A DNA stretch of 64,000 bases, taken from Halorubrum sp. GTDB lineage: Archaea; Halobacteriota; Halobacteria; Halobacteriales; Haloferacaceae. Below the pieces are notes generated by a model. That model saw only the letters and a list, made by a program, of their open reading frames with translations, did not search any database and was not told the origin of the DNA. How positions within the stretch are numbered: the stretch's first letter is position 1; every line of letters begins with the position of its first letter. This document shows positions 27,595-38,810 of the stretch, piece after piece. The stretch lies in contig JAQCNI010000138.1 of NCBI GenBank assembly GCA_028275105.1, forward strand, positions 1 to 64,000. Direction: 5' to 3'. Both the position numbers and the translations under genes were made by a program.

Positions 27595-29649
27595 GTGAGC
27601 GACGCCGACTCTCCCCTCTCCGAGGACCGCCCGACCGCCGACCACCCGTTCCGGGTGGACGCCCCGTTCGAGCCCGCCGGCGACCAGCCGGCGGCGATAG
27701 CGGGGCTCGTCGAGGAGTTCGAGTCCGGCGCCGACGAACAGACTCTCCTCGGCGTGACGGGATCGGGCAAGACCAACACCGTCTCGTGGGTCGCCGAGGA
27801 GCTGAACCAGCCGACGCTCGTGCTGGCCCACAACAAGACGCTCGCCGCCCAGCTGTACGAGGAGTTCCGCGAGCTGTACCCCGACAACGCCGTCGAGTAT
27901 TTTGTCTCCTACTACGACTACTACCAGCCGGAGGCGTACGTCGAGCAGACGGACACGTTCATCGACAAGGAGATGTCGATAAACGAGGAGATCGAGCGGC
28001 TGCGCCACTCCGCGACGCGCTCGCTGCTGACGCGGGATGACGTCATCGTGGTCGCGAGCGTCTCGGCGATCTACGGGCTGGGCGACCCCGACAACTACCG
28101 CGGGATGGCCCTCGAACTGGACGTCGGCCAGCGGATCGGTCGGGAGGCGCTGCTCGCCAGACTCGTCGACCTGAACTACGAGCGCAACGACGTCGACTTC
28201 GCCCAGGGAACGTTCCGCGTCCGGGGCGACACGGTCGAGATCTACCCGATGTACGGCCGGTACGCGGTGCGGGTCGAACTGTGGGGCGACGAGATCGACC
28301 GGATCCTCCGGGTCGACCCGATGAAAGGCGAGGTCGTCTCGGAGGAGCCCGGAACGATGCTTCACCCCGCCGAGCACTACTCGATCCCGGACGACAAACT
28401 GGAGCGGGCGATCGGGGAGATCGAGACGCTGATGGAGAAACGCGTGCGCTACTTCGAGCGGCAGGGTGACCTCGTCGCCGCCCAGCGGATCGAGGAGCGA
28501 ACGACCTTCGACGTCGAGATGCTCCGGGAGGCGGGCTACTGCTCGGGCATCGAGAACTACTCCGTCCACATGGACGACCGCGAGTCGGGCGACGCGCCCT
28601 ACACCCTGCTCGACTACTTCCCCGACGACTTCCTCACCGTGATCGACGAGTCCCACCAGACGATTCCCCAGATCAAAGGGCAGTACGAGGGCGACAAGTC
28701 CCGGAAGGACTCGCTGGTCGAGAACGGATTCCGGCTGCCGACCGCCTACGACAACCGCCCGCTCACCTTCGAGGAGTTCGAGGAACGAACCGACCGGACG
28801 CTGTACGTCTCCGCGACGCCGGGCGACTACGAGCGCGAGCATTCCGACGCGACCGTCGAGCAGATCGTCCGCCCGACCCACCTCGTCGACCCGAAAGTCG
28901 AGGTGACGGGCGCCAGCGGCCAGGTGGAGGACCTGCTGGACCGGGTCGACGGGCGGATCGAGCGCGACGAGCGCGTCCTCGTCACCACGCTCACCAAGCG
29001 CATGGCCGAGGACCTCACGGAGTACTTCGAGGGCGCCGGGATCGACGTGGCGTACATGCACGACGAGACGGACACCCTCGAACGCCACGAGATCATCCGC
29101 GACCTCCGGCTCGGGAACATCGACGTCCTCGTCGGAATCAACCTCCTTCGGGAGGGGCTCGACATCCCCGAGGTGAGCCTCGTGGCCATCCTCGACGCCG
29201 ACCAGGAGGGATTCCTCCGCTCGACGACGACTCTCGTCCAGACGATGGGACGGGCCGCCCGGAACGTCAACGGCGAGGTCGTCCTCTACGCGGACCGGAT
29301 GACCGACTCGATGCAGGAGGCGATCGACGAGACCCAGCGCCGCCGCGAGATCCAGCTCGAGTACAACGAGGAGCACGGCTACGAGGCGACGACGATCGAC
29401 AAGCCGGTCGGCGAGACGAACCTCCCCGGCGCGAAGACGGACACCTCGAACGTCAGCGTCGGCGACGTCGACGACAAGGAAGAAGCGAGCGAGCAGATCG
29501 CGACGCTCGAGGACCGGATGGACGAGGCCGCGAGCAACCTCGAGTTCGAGCTGGCCGCCGACATCCGCGACCGAATCGCGGAACTGCGGCAAGCCTTCGA
29601 ACTCGGCGACGACGGGGCGGGCGTGCCCGCACCGATGGTCGACGAGTGA
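27595..29649 (+). CDS. uvrB: Excinuclease ABC subunit UvrB
   Basis: [88 protein letters not shown] start at 27595. Confidence 0.97.
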   Translation: MSDADSPLSEDRPTADHPFRVDAPFEPAGDQPAAIAGLVEEFESGADEQTLLGVTGSGKTNTVSWVAEELNQPTLVLAHNKTLAAQLYEEFRELYPDNAVEYFVSYYDYYQPEAYVEQTDTFIDKEMSINEEIERLRHSATRSLLTRDDVIVVASVSAIYGLGDPDNYRGMALELDVGQRIGREALLARLVDLNYERNDVDFAQGTFRVRGDTVEIYPMYGRYAVRVELWGDEIDRILRVDPMKGEVVSEEPGTMLHPAEHYSIPDDKLERAIGEIETLMEKRVRYFERQGDLVAAQRIEERTTFDVEMLREAGYCSGIENYSVHMDDRESGDAPYTLLDYFPDDFLTVIDESHQTIPQIKGQYEGDKSRKDSLVENGFRLPTAYDNRPLTFEEFEERTDRTLYVSATPGDYEREHSDATVEQIVRPTHLVDPKVEVTGASGQVEDLLDRVDGRIERDERVLVTTLTKRMAEDLTEYFEGAGIDVAYMHDETDTLERHEIIRDLRLGNIDVLVGINLLREGLDIPEVSLVAILDADQEGFLRSTTTLVQTMGRAARNVNGEVVLYADRMTDSMQEAIDETQRRREIQLEYNEEHGYEATTIDKPVGETNLPGAKTDTSNVSVGDVDDKEEASEQIATLEDRMDEAASNLEFELAADIRDRIAELRQAFELGDDGAGVPAPMVDE

Positions 29650-29720
29650 ACCGGAGTATCGGGCGAACACGCAACCGGGCCATCCGGCGGATATATATCC
29701 CCTGACGGGGTGTCACGGGT

Positions 29721-30275
29721 ATGTCCCTCCGCCGCCGCGCCCTCGGGGTCGCCCTTCTCGGGGTCGCGACGCTGTCGTGGCTCCAACCCGTCCTCGTCGG
29801 ACCGACCGTCGACGCCGTCCGCCTCCCGACGCTCGCCGACCCGGGCTCGCTGGTCGCGGTGGCCCCGGCCGCGTTCGTCGCCGGCGGAACGGTCCTGTTC
29901 GTGTCCGGGGGAGCCGCAGTGCGGGACGCCGACCTCCCGGCGCGTGTCGGCCTCCTCGTCCCGGTCGGCTGTGTCGCCGTCGCCGTCGGTCTCGCGGTCG
30001 GTGCCGGCGTCGACCTCACGGCCGGAACGCCGGGAACGCTGCCGGATCCGGTCCGGTTCGTCGTCGCCGGCGCAGCCGTCGGCGGATCGCTCGCGCCCGT
30101 CATCCTCGGCGCGACCCGCGGCGACACCCCCGTCCTCATCGCCGGCAGCGTCCTCCTGCTCGTCGGCCTCGGCGTCGCACCCGCGCCGGGGTTTGCGTTC
30201 CTCGCCGGACTCCTCGGCGGGGGCGGGGCCATCGGGCTCGCTTGGATGCTTGATGCGGCGACGTGGGCCCCCTAA
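29721..30275 (+). CDS. Predicted membrane protein
   Basis: 184 aa, multiple hydrophobic segments, haloarchaeal codon bias. Confidence 0.7.
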   Translation: MSLRRRALGVALLGVATLSWLQPVLVGPTVDAVRLPTLADPGSLVAVAPAAFVAGGTVLFVSGGAAVRDADLPARVGLLVPVGCVAVAVGLAVGAGVDLTAGTPGTLPDPVRFVVAGAAVGGSLAPVILGATRGDTPVLIAGSVLLLVGLGVAPAPGFAFLAGLLGGGGAIGLAWMLDAATWAP

Positions 30276-30299
30276 AACGGTCGGGGCGTGCCGGACGCG

Positions 30300-31601
30300 C
30301 TATCGGCCCGGCCGTTCCGTCTCCGACTCCAGTTCGATGTCGCGGTCAGCCTCGCGCTCGACGTCGTCGTCGTCGGAGGTGGAGTCGCCGTCGCCCGTGA
30401 CCCCGGCGTCGCCGTCGACCGGGTCGCGGGCGGCGTCGGCATCGCGAGCGACCTCGGCGTCGCGGGCGGCGTCGGCATCGCGGGTCTCGTCGGTTCGGAG
30501 GTCGCCGTCGGCGGCGGTGTCGAGCTGTTCGAGCGCGCTCTCGATGTCCTCCAAGCCGAGCAGCTTCTGCGTCTCCTCGTCGAACTCCTTGCTCTCGAGC
30601 CCCTCCATGTCCTGAACGTCGGAGCCGGACAGCGCCTTGCCGTACCGGCCGACGAGGCTGGTGAGCTCCTGGGGCAACACGAACGTGGTGGATTCGCCCT
30701 TTCCGATCTCCTCGAGCGTCTCCATTCCGCGTTCGATTATCGCCCGCTCGCCCATCGACTCCGCCGACCGTGCGCGCAGCACCGTTGAGATCGCGTCCCC
30801 CTGCGCCTCGAGGATCTGGCTCTGCTTTTCTCCCTGTGCGCGGATGATGTTCGACTGCTTGTCCCCCTCCGCCTGCTCGACCGCCGACCGCCGTTCTCCC
30901 TGCGCCTCGAGGATCATCGCCCGACGGCGACGCTCCGCGCCGGTCTGTTTTTCCATCGCCTGCTGGACGTCGCGGGAGGGGCTCACCTCGCGGACCTCGA
31001 CGGCCTCGACGCGGATCCCCCACTCGTCCGTGGGCTCGTCCAACTCCTCGTTGATCCGGTCGTTGATCTGGTCGCGCCGCGAGAGCGTGTCGTCAAGCTC
31101 CATGTCGCCGAGGACGGCCCGCAGCGTCGTCTGTGCGAGGTTCGAAGTCGCATTCTTGTAGTCGTCGACCTCGAGGAACGCCCGTTTCGCGTCCATCACC
31201 TTGATGTACACCACCGCGTCCGCCGTCACCGGCGAGTTGTCCCGCGTGATCGCCTCCTGGCGCGGTACGTCCAGCGTCTGGGTCCGCATGTCGAACGCGT
31301 ACGTCCGCGACACGAACGGGGGAACGAGGTGGACGCCCGGCTCGAGAAGATCACGGTACTCGCCGAATACGGTCAGCGCCTTCTTGTCGTAGGCGTCAAC
31401 GATCTCGACGGCGCTGACGACCGTGATCAGCGCGACCAGCAGCGCCAACACCGCAACCCCGAACACGAGGCTCCGGCTCAACACCGCGGCGCCGACGAGC
31501 AACGCCCCGGCGAGTGCCGTGTACTGCCAGACGGAGTCGGGGATGCCGTCGACCAAATCGTCGAGGTTCGGAGGGTCGCTCCGCGAGCCGTTCGTTCCCA
31601 T
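30300..31601 (-). CDS. SPFH/Band 7 (stomatin/prohibitin-like) protein
   Basis: ITVVSAVEIVDAYDKKALTVFGEYRDLLEPGVHLVPPFVSRTYAFDMRTQTLDVPRQEAITRDNSPVTADAVVYIKV..; acidic repetitive C-terminus. Confidence 0.92.
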   Translation of the reverse strand: MGTNGSRSDPPNLDDLVDGIPDSVWQYTALAGALLVGAAVLSRSLVFGVAVLALLVALITVVSAVEIVDAYDKKALTVFGEYRDLLEPGVHLVPPFVSRTYAFDMRTQTLDVPRQEAITRDNSPVTADAVVYIKVMDAKRAFLEVDDYKNATSNLAQTTLRAVLGDMELDDTLSRRDQINDRINEELDEPTDEWGIRVEAVEVREVSPSRDVQQAMEKQTGAERRRRAMILEAQGERRSAVEQAEGDKQSNIIRAQGEKQSQILEAQGDAISTVLRARSAESMGERAIIERGMETLEEIGKGESTTFVLPQELTSLVGRYGKALSGSDVQDMEGLESKEFDEETQKLLGLEDIESALEQLDTAADGDLRTDETRDADAARDAEVARDADAARDPVDGDAGVTGDGDSTSDDDDVEREADRDIELESETERPGR

Positions 31602-31705
31602 GCCATACGTTACGGTTCGACGAGGTTAACAGTTGGTACGGGCCCGGGGGTCGGATGCGGATCGAGGCCCGGGAACTGAACCGAGCCCACGACGACCACC
31701 TATGC

Positions 31706-34084
31706 TCAGGCGCCGTCGTACGTGTCAGTCCGTCGGGCCAGCAGGAGCGCCGACGCCGGGAGGAACACGAACGCGGTCACCAGGGCGAATGTCATCGCAA
31801 GTGCGACGGCGATCCCGAAGTTCGCGAGGACCGGGAAGTCGGAGATTCCGAGCGCGCCGAAGCCGAACAGCGTCGTCGCGCCGGAGCCGATGACCGGACG
31901 CGATTTACGGACCATCGCCTCGCGCATCGCCGCCGCCGGGGTGGTGCCGGCGGTGGACAGTTCCTCCTTGAATCGCTCGTGGACGTGGATCCCGTAGGTG
32001 ATGCCCGCACCCAAGGCGATCGACCCGGTCGCCACCGTGAGGGGGTTCCACGGGATCCCGAGGGCGTACATCGCCATCGAGATCAGCATCACGGCGCTGA
32101 CGGCGACGCTGACGACGAGCAGCACCGACTCGCGAAACGAGCGGAGCGCCAGTGCGAGGAACAGCGTCGCCATCCCGAAGCTCAACGCCGTCATCGGGTC
32201 CCGGCCGGAGGTCACGTTCTCGATGACGTTCCGGTTGACCACGGGCTTGCCCGTCACCGCCGTCCGCTCGGTCACGAGGTGTCCGTCGGCGACCGCCTCG
32301 GTGTCGTCGATCAGGTGTCGAACCTCCTGACCCCCGATGTCGGCGACGAACAACTGAATGACGAACCGGTCCGGGGTGTCCGCGCGGCTGCCGATCGGCA
32401 TGAGATCCGACTCGGCCTGTCGATCGACCGTTTCGATGAGCCGTGCGCGGCTTTCCGGGATCTCGCCGTCGTTTGCTATCTCGACGGCGGTCGCCGGACC
32501 CATCGCGGCGTTCACGTCGTCGTGTTCCTCGATGGCACTCTCGAACGCCGACGCCCGCCTGAACGTGGTCGGCGAGTAGGCGTCCTTCCCCTCGACGACG
32601 ACGTAGATCACGTTCGGGCTCTGGGCGGCGTCTTCGAGGTCCTCGAGGTCATCACGCTGCTCGATGTCCGGCCAGTAGTCGAGCATCTCCTGGGTGGTCG
32701 GCACGTCGTGATACACCGCCGCGCCGCCGCCGATCGCCGCGACCATGAGGACGATGACGAGCAGCGGCGTGGCGGCGATTCCTCCGGAGAGCGCGCCGAT
32801 GAACCGCTCGAAGGCCGGCTCGTCGTCGCCGAGGACGCCGTCGGAGCCACCCGCGGCGGACGGCTCGGGCGACGGTGTGTCGGGAGCATTGACCGTCCCG
32901 TACTCGTCATCGTCGAACTCGACCAGGAGCGCGACGAGCAGCGTGAGCGACAGTGCCGTCGCCGCGATCACGCCGAACGCCGCCGTCGCGCCGAGCTGTC
33001 GCGTCGGCGGCACCGCGGAGACCAGCAGCGCGCCGAGCCCGATGGACGTCGTCGCCATCGCCAACAACAGCGTGTTGCCGGTCGTGCGGGCGGCCGCGCC
33101 GGCGGCGTCGACCGGGTCGCGGCCCTTCTCGCGCTCCTCGATGTATCGGGTGTGTAATTGGAGGCTAAAGTCGATCCCGAGCCCCAAGGCGATGGGAAGG
33201 ACGCCGAGCATGATCGCGTTGAAATTGAAGCCGATGACCCCCATCATTCCGAGCATGTACACGAGCGCGACGAGGGCGGTTCCGACCGGGAGAAACACCT
33301 TCCAGGTCCGGTAGAGACGGCCGCGCATGACGAGAAACACGACCGAGAAGATGATCGCGAACGCGACGGCGAACAGTTGGACCATCTCCGGAAGCATCAG
33401 CCCGAACGCGGCGTTCTCGAAGACGGGCGCGCCGGTGACGGTGACGTCAACGTGCGGGGGCACACGGACGTGGCTCGTCGCGTCGGTCACCTCGTCGGTG
33501 AGGTAGCCCGCCCCGGTGCCGGGGAGGAAGCCGAAGTACTGGTCGTCCGACGACGGGACGTCGACCTCGCCGTAGGTGGCGACGATGAGCGCCGTCTCGC
33601 GGTCGGGATTGACGTTGCTTACGAGTGCGGCGGCGCTCGAATCCATCGATTCGACGCGGGCGATGGAGGCGCGAACCTCGCGTTCGGTGTCGGGGATCTC
33701 GCCGCCGTTGCCGCGTTTGACCACGTCCGCGAGACTTGTGACGCTGGAGAACTCTTCGGACGCGGTATATCGCCCGTCAAGCCGGTCGATCGTTCGGATG
33801 GTCTCCGGGTGATAGAGGTGGTCGGTCTCGACCATCACGAACACGTTGTTGCCGAGATCGAACGTGTCGTCGGCTTTGACCTCCTGCCAGTTCTGGTTCG
33901 TTTGGGAGTCGTCGTCGATGTACAGCTCCATGCCGAGGCTCATCTGTACCGAGGCGCCGGCGATGACGAGCGAGACGACGACGAGGACGGCCACGACGCT
34001 AAACACGGTCCGGCGGTTCTCGGCGGAGAACCGCCCGACTCGTTCGAGCCTGTCACGGAGCGGGGTGGATTCGTCGTCGGTCAT
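31706..34084 (-). CDS. RND/MMPL-superfamily exporter
   Basis: 792 aa with duplicated TM topology; AFAIIFSVVFLVMRGRLYRTWKVFLPVGTALVALVYMLGMMGVIGFNFNAIMLGVLPIALGLGIDFSLQLHTRYIEE and the second-half homologue. Confidence 0.92.
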   Translation of the reverse strand: MTDDESTPLRDRLERVGRFSAENRRTVFSVVAVLVVVSLVIAGASVQMSLGMELYIDDDSQTNQNWQEVKADDTFDLGNNVFVMVETDHLYHPETIRTIDRLDGRYTASEEFSSVTSLADVVKRGNGGEIPDTEREVRASIARVESMDSSAAALVSNVNPDRETALIVATYGEVDVPSSDDQYFGFLPGTGAGYLTDEVTDATSHVRVPPHVDVTVTGAPVFENAAFGLMLPEMVQLFAVAFAIIFSVVFLVMRGRLYRTWKVFLPVGTALVALVYMLGMMGVIGFNFNAIMLGVLPIALGLGIDFSLQLHTRYIEEREKGRDPVDAAGAAARTTGNTLLLAMATTSIGLGALLVSAVPPTRQLGATAAFGVIAATALSLTLLVALLVEFDDDEYGTVNAPDTPSPEPSAAGGSDGVLGDDEPAFERFIGALSGGIAATPLLVIVLMVAAIGGGAAVYHDVPTTQEMLDYWPDIEQRDDLEDLEDAAQSPNVIYVVVEGKDAYSPTTFRRASAFESAIEEHDDVNAAMGPATAVEIANDGEIPESRARLIETVDRQAESDLMPIGSRADTPDRFVIQLFVADIGGQEVRHLIDDTEAVADGHLVTERTAVTGKPVVNRNVIENVTSGRDPMTALSFGMATLFLALALRSFRESVLLVVSVAVSAVMLISMAMYALGIPWNPLTVATGSIALGAGITYGIHVHERFKEELSTAGTTPAAAMREAMVRKSRPVIGSGATTLFGFGALGISDFPVLANFGIAVALAMTFALVTAFVFLPASALLLARRTDTYDGA

Positions 34085-34168
34085 CTGGACTCACCGTGGG
34101 GCGTGTGTCCGGGCATCGGTCCGGCAGCGTCGGGCGGGTGGGTGGCTGGCTGAGTGTTCACGGGGCGA

Positions 34169-35785
34169 TCAGTTCCACGGGAGACGACCGGTTCGGCGAC
34201 CGGCGTAGACGGTCGCGCCGGTTCCGAGGAGGCCGAAAGCGACGAACGGAAGCACCGACAGCACCCCGGCGCCGCCGTTCGACCCGACCTCGATCGGAAT
34301 CTGGGCGGCTTCGGACATCATCGACTTGCCGCGCTCGTCGTCGTATCGGAAGTCGATGCTCGCCGCGTACGTCTTCGGGTTGGCGTCGGCGGTCGCCGCC
34401 AGCTCGAACGTTAGCGTCGTCGACTCGCCGGGTTCGAGCGAGTCGATGTAGCCGTCATCGTCGCTGCTGTCGAGCGGGTCGGTCGTGCCGAGACTCGCCT
34501 CGATGTCGGTGAGCGTCTGGTCACGGTTGTTGGTGACCTCGACTTCGATCAGCCGCGAGGAGTCGACGCCGATGGTCGGATCCGAGACGGCAACGACGAA
34601 GTCGTCGCGACGCGGCTCGATCGGCGTGACGAGCGAGACGTCCCCGTCATGGCGCTGTTCGTCGGCGGTGGTTCGATACTGGACCCGCATGTCGAGCGAC
34701 TTCTCGACGGCCTCGGCGTCGCGGGTCGCCGCGACCGGGAGCCGGACCGTCGCGGACTCGCCCGCCTCGAGCGTGCCCGCGGAGACGGAGCCCTCGAGCA
34801 GTCGGAGCGTCGGGTACTCTCGCGCGAAGTCGAGCGCCACGTCGGTGGCGGCCCGTGGACCGTCGTTGATCACACGAACCATCACGGCACCTTCCTGGTC
34901 GACCCGAAGGCTCCCCTCGACGAGTTCGAGCGAGAAGTCCTGTTCCGCGGCCGGCTCGATGCCGACGGAGAGGTCAGTGTCACGCCCGTTGATCCCCTGC
35001 GGGTCGGTGTATCGCACGGAGCCGTCGAGCTCGTACTGGCGAACCGGTGCGTCGGGCTTCACGCCCACCTCGTAGGTGATCGCTGCCGTCTCGCCCGGGG
35101 CCAGTTCGTCGATGCGAGCGACGTCGCTCTGCTGGCCGTCGAACCCGACCACTGAGCTCGGCGAGGTGAGCGAGACCGCGACGTTCCGGGCCGTCTCGCC
35201 GCCAACGTTCTCGACGGTCATCGCGAACGGACCGGCTTCGCCGACCTGTAGTCCATCGTCGTCGGCGGTGGTGAGCCGGAACTGCGGCGCGTCGTCGATC
35301 TCGACGTCGACCGTCTCGGTCATCGTATACGTCCGCTCGTTCTCGCCGGTGTCGCTCCGTCTAAACGAGGTGTACGAGTACGTCATCTCGACGTCAACCT
35401 CGTAGGTGCCCGACTCGGCGTCCTCGGGCACGTCGACGGCAAACGGCACCGACCGCGGCTCGTTTTCCGTGATCGATCCGACGGAGTGCTCGCTGGTCTC
35501 GACCGTCAACGGCGCGTCACCGGCGTCGAGTTCGACGCGCACGTTCCGGGCCGTCGTGACGCGCTCGCGCTCGGGCGGCGAGTCGTACCGCGTGCTGGCG
35601 TCGTTCGCGATCTGGACGGTCAGCGTCGAGGCACTCCCGGGCGTCAGCGTCGAGTCGGGAGCGTACGCTTCGAGGTCGGGATCGCCGCCGGTCGCCGATT
35701 GTGCCTGTGCGCCGCCGAGGCTCGCGACGAGTCCCGCGCTGACGAGGAGGACCACCATCGCGAGCGTCGCGATCGTTCGCATCAT
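34169..35785 (-). CDS. COG1361-type secreted/envelope protein (CARDB-like repeats, C-terminal TM)
   Basis: Signal peptide MMRTIATLAMVVLLVSAGLVASLGGAQA; repeated beta modules GESTTLTFELAATADANPKTYAASIDF; C-terminal TM VLSVLPFVAFGLLGTGATVYAGRRTGRLPWN. Confidence 0.85.
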   Translation of the reverse strand: MMRTIATLAMVVLLVSAGLVASLGGAQAQSATGGDPDLEAYAPDSTLTPGSASTLTVQIANDASTRYDSPPERERVTTARNVRVELDAGDAPLTVETSEHSVGSITENEPRSVPFAVDVPEDAESGTYEVDVEMTYSYTSFRRSDTGENERTYTMTETVDVEIDDAPQFRLTTADDDGLQVGEAGPFAMTVENVGGETARNVAVSLTSPSSVVGFDGQQSDVARIDELAPGETAAITYEVGVKPDAPVRQYELDGSVRYTDPQGINGRDTDLSVGIEPAAEQDFSLELVEGSLRVDQEGAVMVRVINDGPRAATDVALDFAREYPTLRLLEGSVSAGTLEAGESATVRLPVAATRDAEAVEKSLDMRVQYRTTADEQRHDGDVSLVTPIEPRRDDFVVAVSDPTIGVDSSRLIEVEVTNNRDQTLTDIEASLGTTDPLDSSDDDGYIDSLEPGESTTLTFELAATADANPKTYAASIDFRYDDERGKSMMSEAAQIPIEVGSNGGAGVLSVLPFVAFGLLGTGATVYAGRRTGRLPWN

Positions 35786-36155
35786 TCGGGAACGCGAGTC
35801 CGACTCCGCGCCCGTCGTCCGTGAGTTTTCGTAGTTAGTATATCTTACTATACACAATACTACACACAAACATACCTATAGTTGTCGGATCGAACTGACC
35901 GTCCGGACGGGACCAATGCGGGATAAGTCGGCTCATCGACCATATTTACCGATCGTTCAGCAGTATCGAGCGTATCTCCCGCATTTCGGGAAATCGTTCT
36001 TATTCATTAGCGTTGTTTTATTTTTACAATATAGCTGCCGGGCGGTCGGCGACCACGAGGCGGCACGCCGGACGGACGCGGGACTCGTCTCCGAGGTACC
36101 GGTAGCGTCTGTGACGGTCTCACGGGTTTAACCGCTCGCCGAACCTACCCGGAGT

Positions 36156-37460
36156 ATGGCATCCGACGAGGACCAAGGCGACCACGAGTTCCGCACGCGA
36201 AGCGTTCACGCCGGCTCGAACCCGGACCCGACGACGGGGGCTCGCGCGACGCCGATCTACCAGACGACCTCATACGAGTTCGACGACGCCGATCACGCTG
36301 CCCGGCTGTTCGCACTGGAGGAGTTGGGCAACGTGTATTCGCGGATCATGAATCCGACGAACGCCGCCCTCGAGGAGCGGATCGCCTCCCTCGAGAACGG
36401 CGTCGGGGCAATCGCCACCTCGTCGGGGATGGCGTCGTTCGACCTTGCGACGTTCATGTTGGCGTCCGCCGGCGACAACATCGTCGCCTCGTCGGCATTG
36501 TACGGCGGCACGTACACCTACCTCACCCACTCCGTCGAGCGCCGCGGGATCACGACGCGGTTCGTCGACCCGCTCGACTACGAGGGATACGCGGACGCGA
36601 TCGACGGGGATACCGCGTACGTCCACATCGAGACGATCGGGAATCCCGCCCTGGTCACGCCGGACATCGAGCGGATTGCCGACATCGCCCACGACAACGG
36701 GGTACCGCTGTTCGTCGACAACACGTTCGCGACGCCGTACCTCTGTCGGCCGCTGGACCACGGCGCGGACCTCGTCTGGGAGTCGACGACGAAGTGGCTC
36801 ACCGGCAACGGGACGACGGTCGGCGGCGTCCTCGTCGACGGCGGCTCGTTCCCGTGGGGGGAGTATCCCGAGAAGTTCCCGGAGATAGCCCAGGACAACC
36901 CCGCCTACCACGGGATCAACTACGTTGACGCGTTCGGTGACGCGGCGTTCACGTTCGCGGCCGTCACCCGCGGGCTCCGCGATCTGGGCAACCAGCAGGC
37001 GCCCTTCGACGCGTGGAACACGCTCCAACAGACCGAGTCGCTCCCCCTTCGGATGGACCGCCACTGCGAGAACGCCGGAATCGTCGCCGAGTACCTCGCC
37101 GACCACGACGACGTCGCATGGGTGAACTACCCCGGTCTCGCGGACCACGAGACGCACGCGGAGGCGAGCGAGTACCTCGAGGGGGGCTACGGCGGCATGA
37201 TCACGTTCGGGGTGGCGGGGGGCTTCGACGCCGCGAAGGCGACCGTCGAGAACACGGAGATCGCCTCGCTGTTGGCGAACGTCGGCGACGCGAAGACGCT
37301 GATCATCCATCCCGCGTCGACGACCCACCAGCAGCTCACGGAGGCCGAACAGGAGGCGGCCGGCGTCACCGGCGACATGGTGCGGCTCTCCGTCGGGATC
37401 GAGGACCCCGCGGACGTCGTCGCCGACCTGGAGGCGGCGATCGGCACCGCGACGGAGTAG
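36156..37460 (+). CDS. O-acetylhomoserine aminocarboxypropyltransferase/sulfhydrylase family
   Basis: Cys/Met PLP family: RSVHAGSNPDPTTGARATPIYQTTSYEF, LFVDNTFATPYLCRPLDHGADLVWESTTKWLTGNGTT. Confidence 0.92.
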   Translation: MASDEDQGDHEFRTRSVHAGSNPDPTTGARATPIYQTTSYEFDDADHAARLFALEELGNVYSRIMNPTNAALEERIASLENGVGAIATSSGMASFDLATFMLASAGDNIVASSALYGGTYTYLTHSVERRGITTRFVDPLDYEGYADAIDGDTAYVHIETIGNPALVTPDIERIADIAHDNGVPLFVDNTFATPYLCRPLDHGADLVWESTTKWLTGNGTTVGGVLVDGGSFPWGEYPEKFPEIAQDNPAYHGINYVDAFGDAAFTFAAVTRGLRDLGNQQAPFDAWNTLQQTESLPLRMDRHCENAGIVAEYLADHDDVAWVNYPGLADHETHAEASEYLEGGYGGMITFGVAGGFDAAKATVENTEIASLLANVGDAKTLIIHPASTTHQQLTEAEQEAAGVTGDMVRLSVGIEDPADVVADLEAAIGTATE

Positions 37461-37466
37461 CGCCGG

Positions 37467-38666
37467 TCACGCCGGCGTCAGCCGTACGACGGGCGCGTCG
37501 TCGGCGTCGACCGCCAGATACAGATGGCCCGTTTCCGGATCCTCGGCGACCGTACGGATCCGCCAGCCCCGGTCGGTGAGGAGTCGGTTTTCGGCGGTTA
37601 CCGCGTCGCCCTCGACGGTCAGCCGACCGAGCGCCCGGGAGGCGAGTCCGCCCACGAATAGGTCACCCTCCCAGGCGGGAAACGCTCGCCCGGTACAGAA
37701 CGTCAGCCCGCCCGGCGGGAAGCCGCCACTCCCACAGGGCCACGAGTACGCCGGGCCGATCACGTCCTCGCGGTCGTCGTGGGAGACGCCGATGGGATCG
37801 CCCTCGCCGTAGGTACACCCCTCGTCGGCGACCGGCCAGCCGTAGTCGCCTCCCCGCCGAATCACGTTGATTTCGTCGCCGTCCTGCTCGCCGTACTCGC
37901 TTGCCCATATCACCCCCGTCTCGGGATGGACGGTCAGCCCCTGAGCGTTTCGGTGGCCATGGCTGTAGATGGCGTCCCGCGCGTCCGAGTCGTCGACGAA
38001 GGGATTGTCGTCGGGGACGGAGCCGTCCGGCTCGAGCCGGAGGGTCTTCCCGAGTTCCACGCCCAGGTCCTGGGCGACGTGGTCCGGTCCGAAGTCCTTG
38101 AACTGGCGGTCACCGACGGTCACGTACACCCGACCGTCGCCGCCGAAGACGACTCGCGAGCCGTAGTGGCCCGTGGAGTCGACGAAGGGCCCGGCGGCGT
38201 GGAGAACCTCGAACGCGTCCAGTCGAGCGCGCTCCGGGTCGAGCCGTCCGCGACCGAGGTGGGTCGTCGTGTCGCCGCCCGCGTTCGACGCCGAATACGT
38301 GAGATACACCCAGTCGGGGTCGGGAAACCCCGGATGAATCGTGACGTCGAGCAGGCCGCCCTGTCCGCGCGCGTCGACGTCGGGCGTCCCGTCGACGGCC
38401 CGGATCTCGCCCGACTCCGGGTCGACGACGTCCAGCGTGCCCGCGCGCTCGGTGACGAGAAGGCCGCCGTCGGGGAGAAAACTGATCGCCCACGGGTGCG
38501 AGAAACCGGCGGCGACGGTCTCAACCGCGTACGCGGTCGAGTTCTCGGCATCGCCCGTGGCGCCACCGTCGGGACCGTCGCTGCCGTCCCCGTCGCGTCC
38601 CGCACAGCCGGCGAGCGTGCCGGTTCCGGCGAGGCCGGCGAGCGAGAGGAGCCGTCGTCGGTTCAT
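37467..38666 (-). CDS. PQQ-dependent aldose-type sugar dehydrogenase, Tat/lipoprotein
   Basis: MNRRRLLSLAGLAGTGTLAGCAG (Arg-rich Tat-like signal plus lipobox); GFSHPWAISFLPDGGLLVTERAGTL; SHGHRNAQGLTVHPETGVIWASEYGEQDGDEINVIRRGGDYGWP. Confidence 0.9.
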   Translation of the reverse strand: MNRRRLLSLAGLAGTGTLAGCAGRDGDGSDGPDGGATGDAENSTAYAVETVAAGFSHPWAISFLPDGGLLVTERAGTLDVVDPESGEIRAVDGTPDVDARGQGGLLDVTIHPGFPDPDWVYLTYSASNAGGDTTTHLGRGRLDPERARLDAFEVLHAAGPFVDSTGHYGSRVVFGGDGRVYVTVGDRQFKDFGPDHVAQDLGVELGKTLRLEPDGSVPDDNPFVDDSDARDAIYSHGHRNAQGLTVHPETGVIWASEYGEQDGDEINVIRRGGDYGWPVADEGCTYGEGDPIGVSHDDREDVIGPAYSWPCGSGGFPPGGLTFCTGRAFPAWEGDLFVGGLASRALGRLTVEGDAVTAENRLLTDRGWRIRTVAEDPETGHLYLAVDADDAPVVRLTPA

Positions 38667-38810
38667 TGGAATCATTTCGATGGTGGGACGCACCGGAAAT
38701 CAAGGGTTCGGTCGGCAAGGCGGGACGCGGGTCGGCGGTGAATCGTAAACGACGGTCCGCTCAGTAGTCTCCGCGGTCGACCCCCGCGACGGTCACCGTG
38801 ATCAACACCC

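Noticed and set aside
26608-29670. 1020-aa minus-strand ORF covering hisG and the antisense of uvrB
   Set aside because: Only the distal part is hisG (start at 27498). The rest is a stop-free antisense frame of uvrB, a common artefact in very GC-rich genomes, with no recognisable domains.
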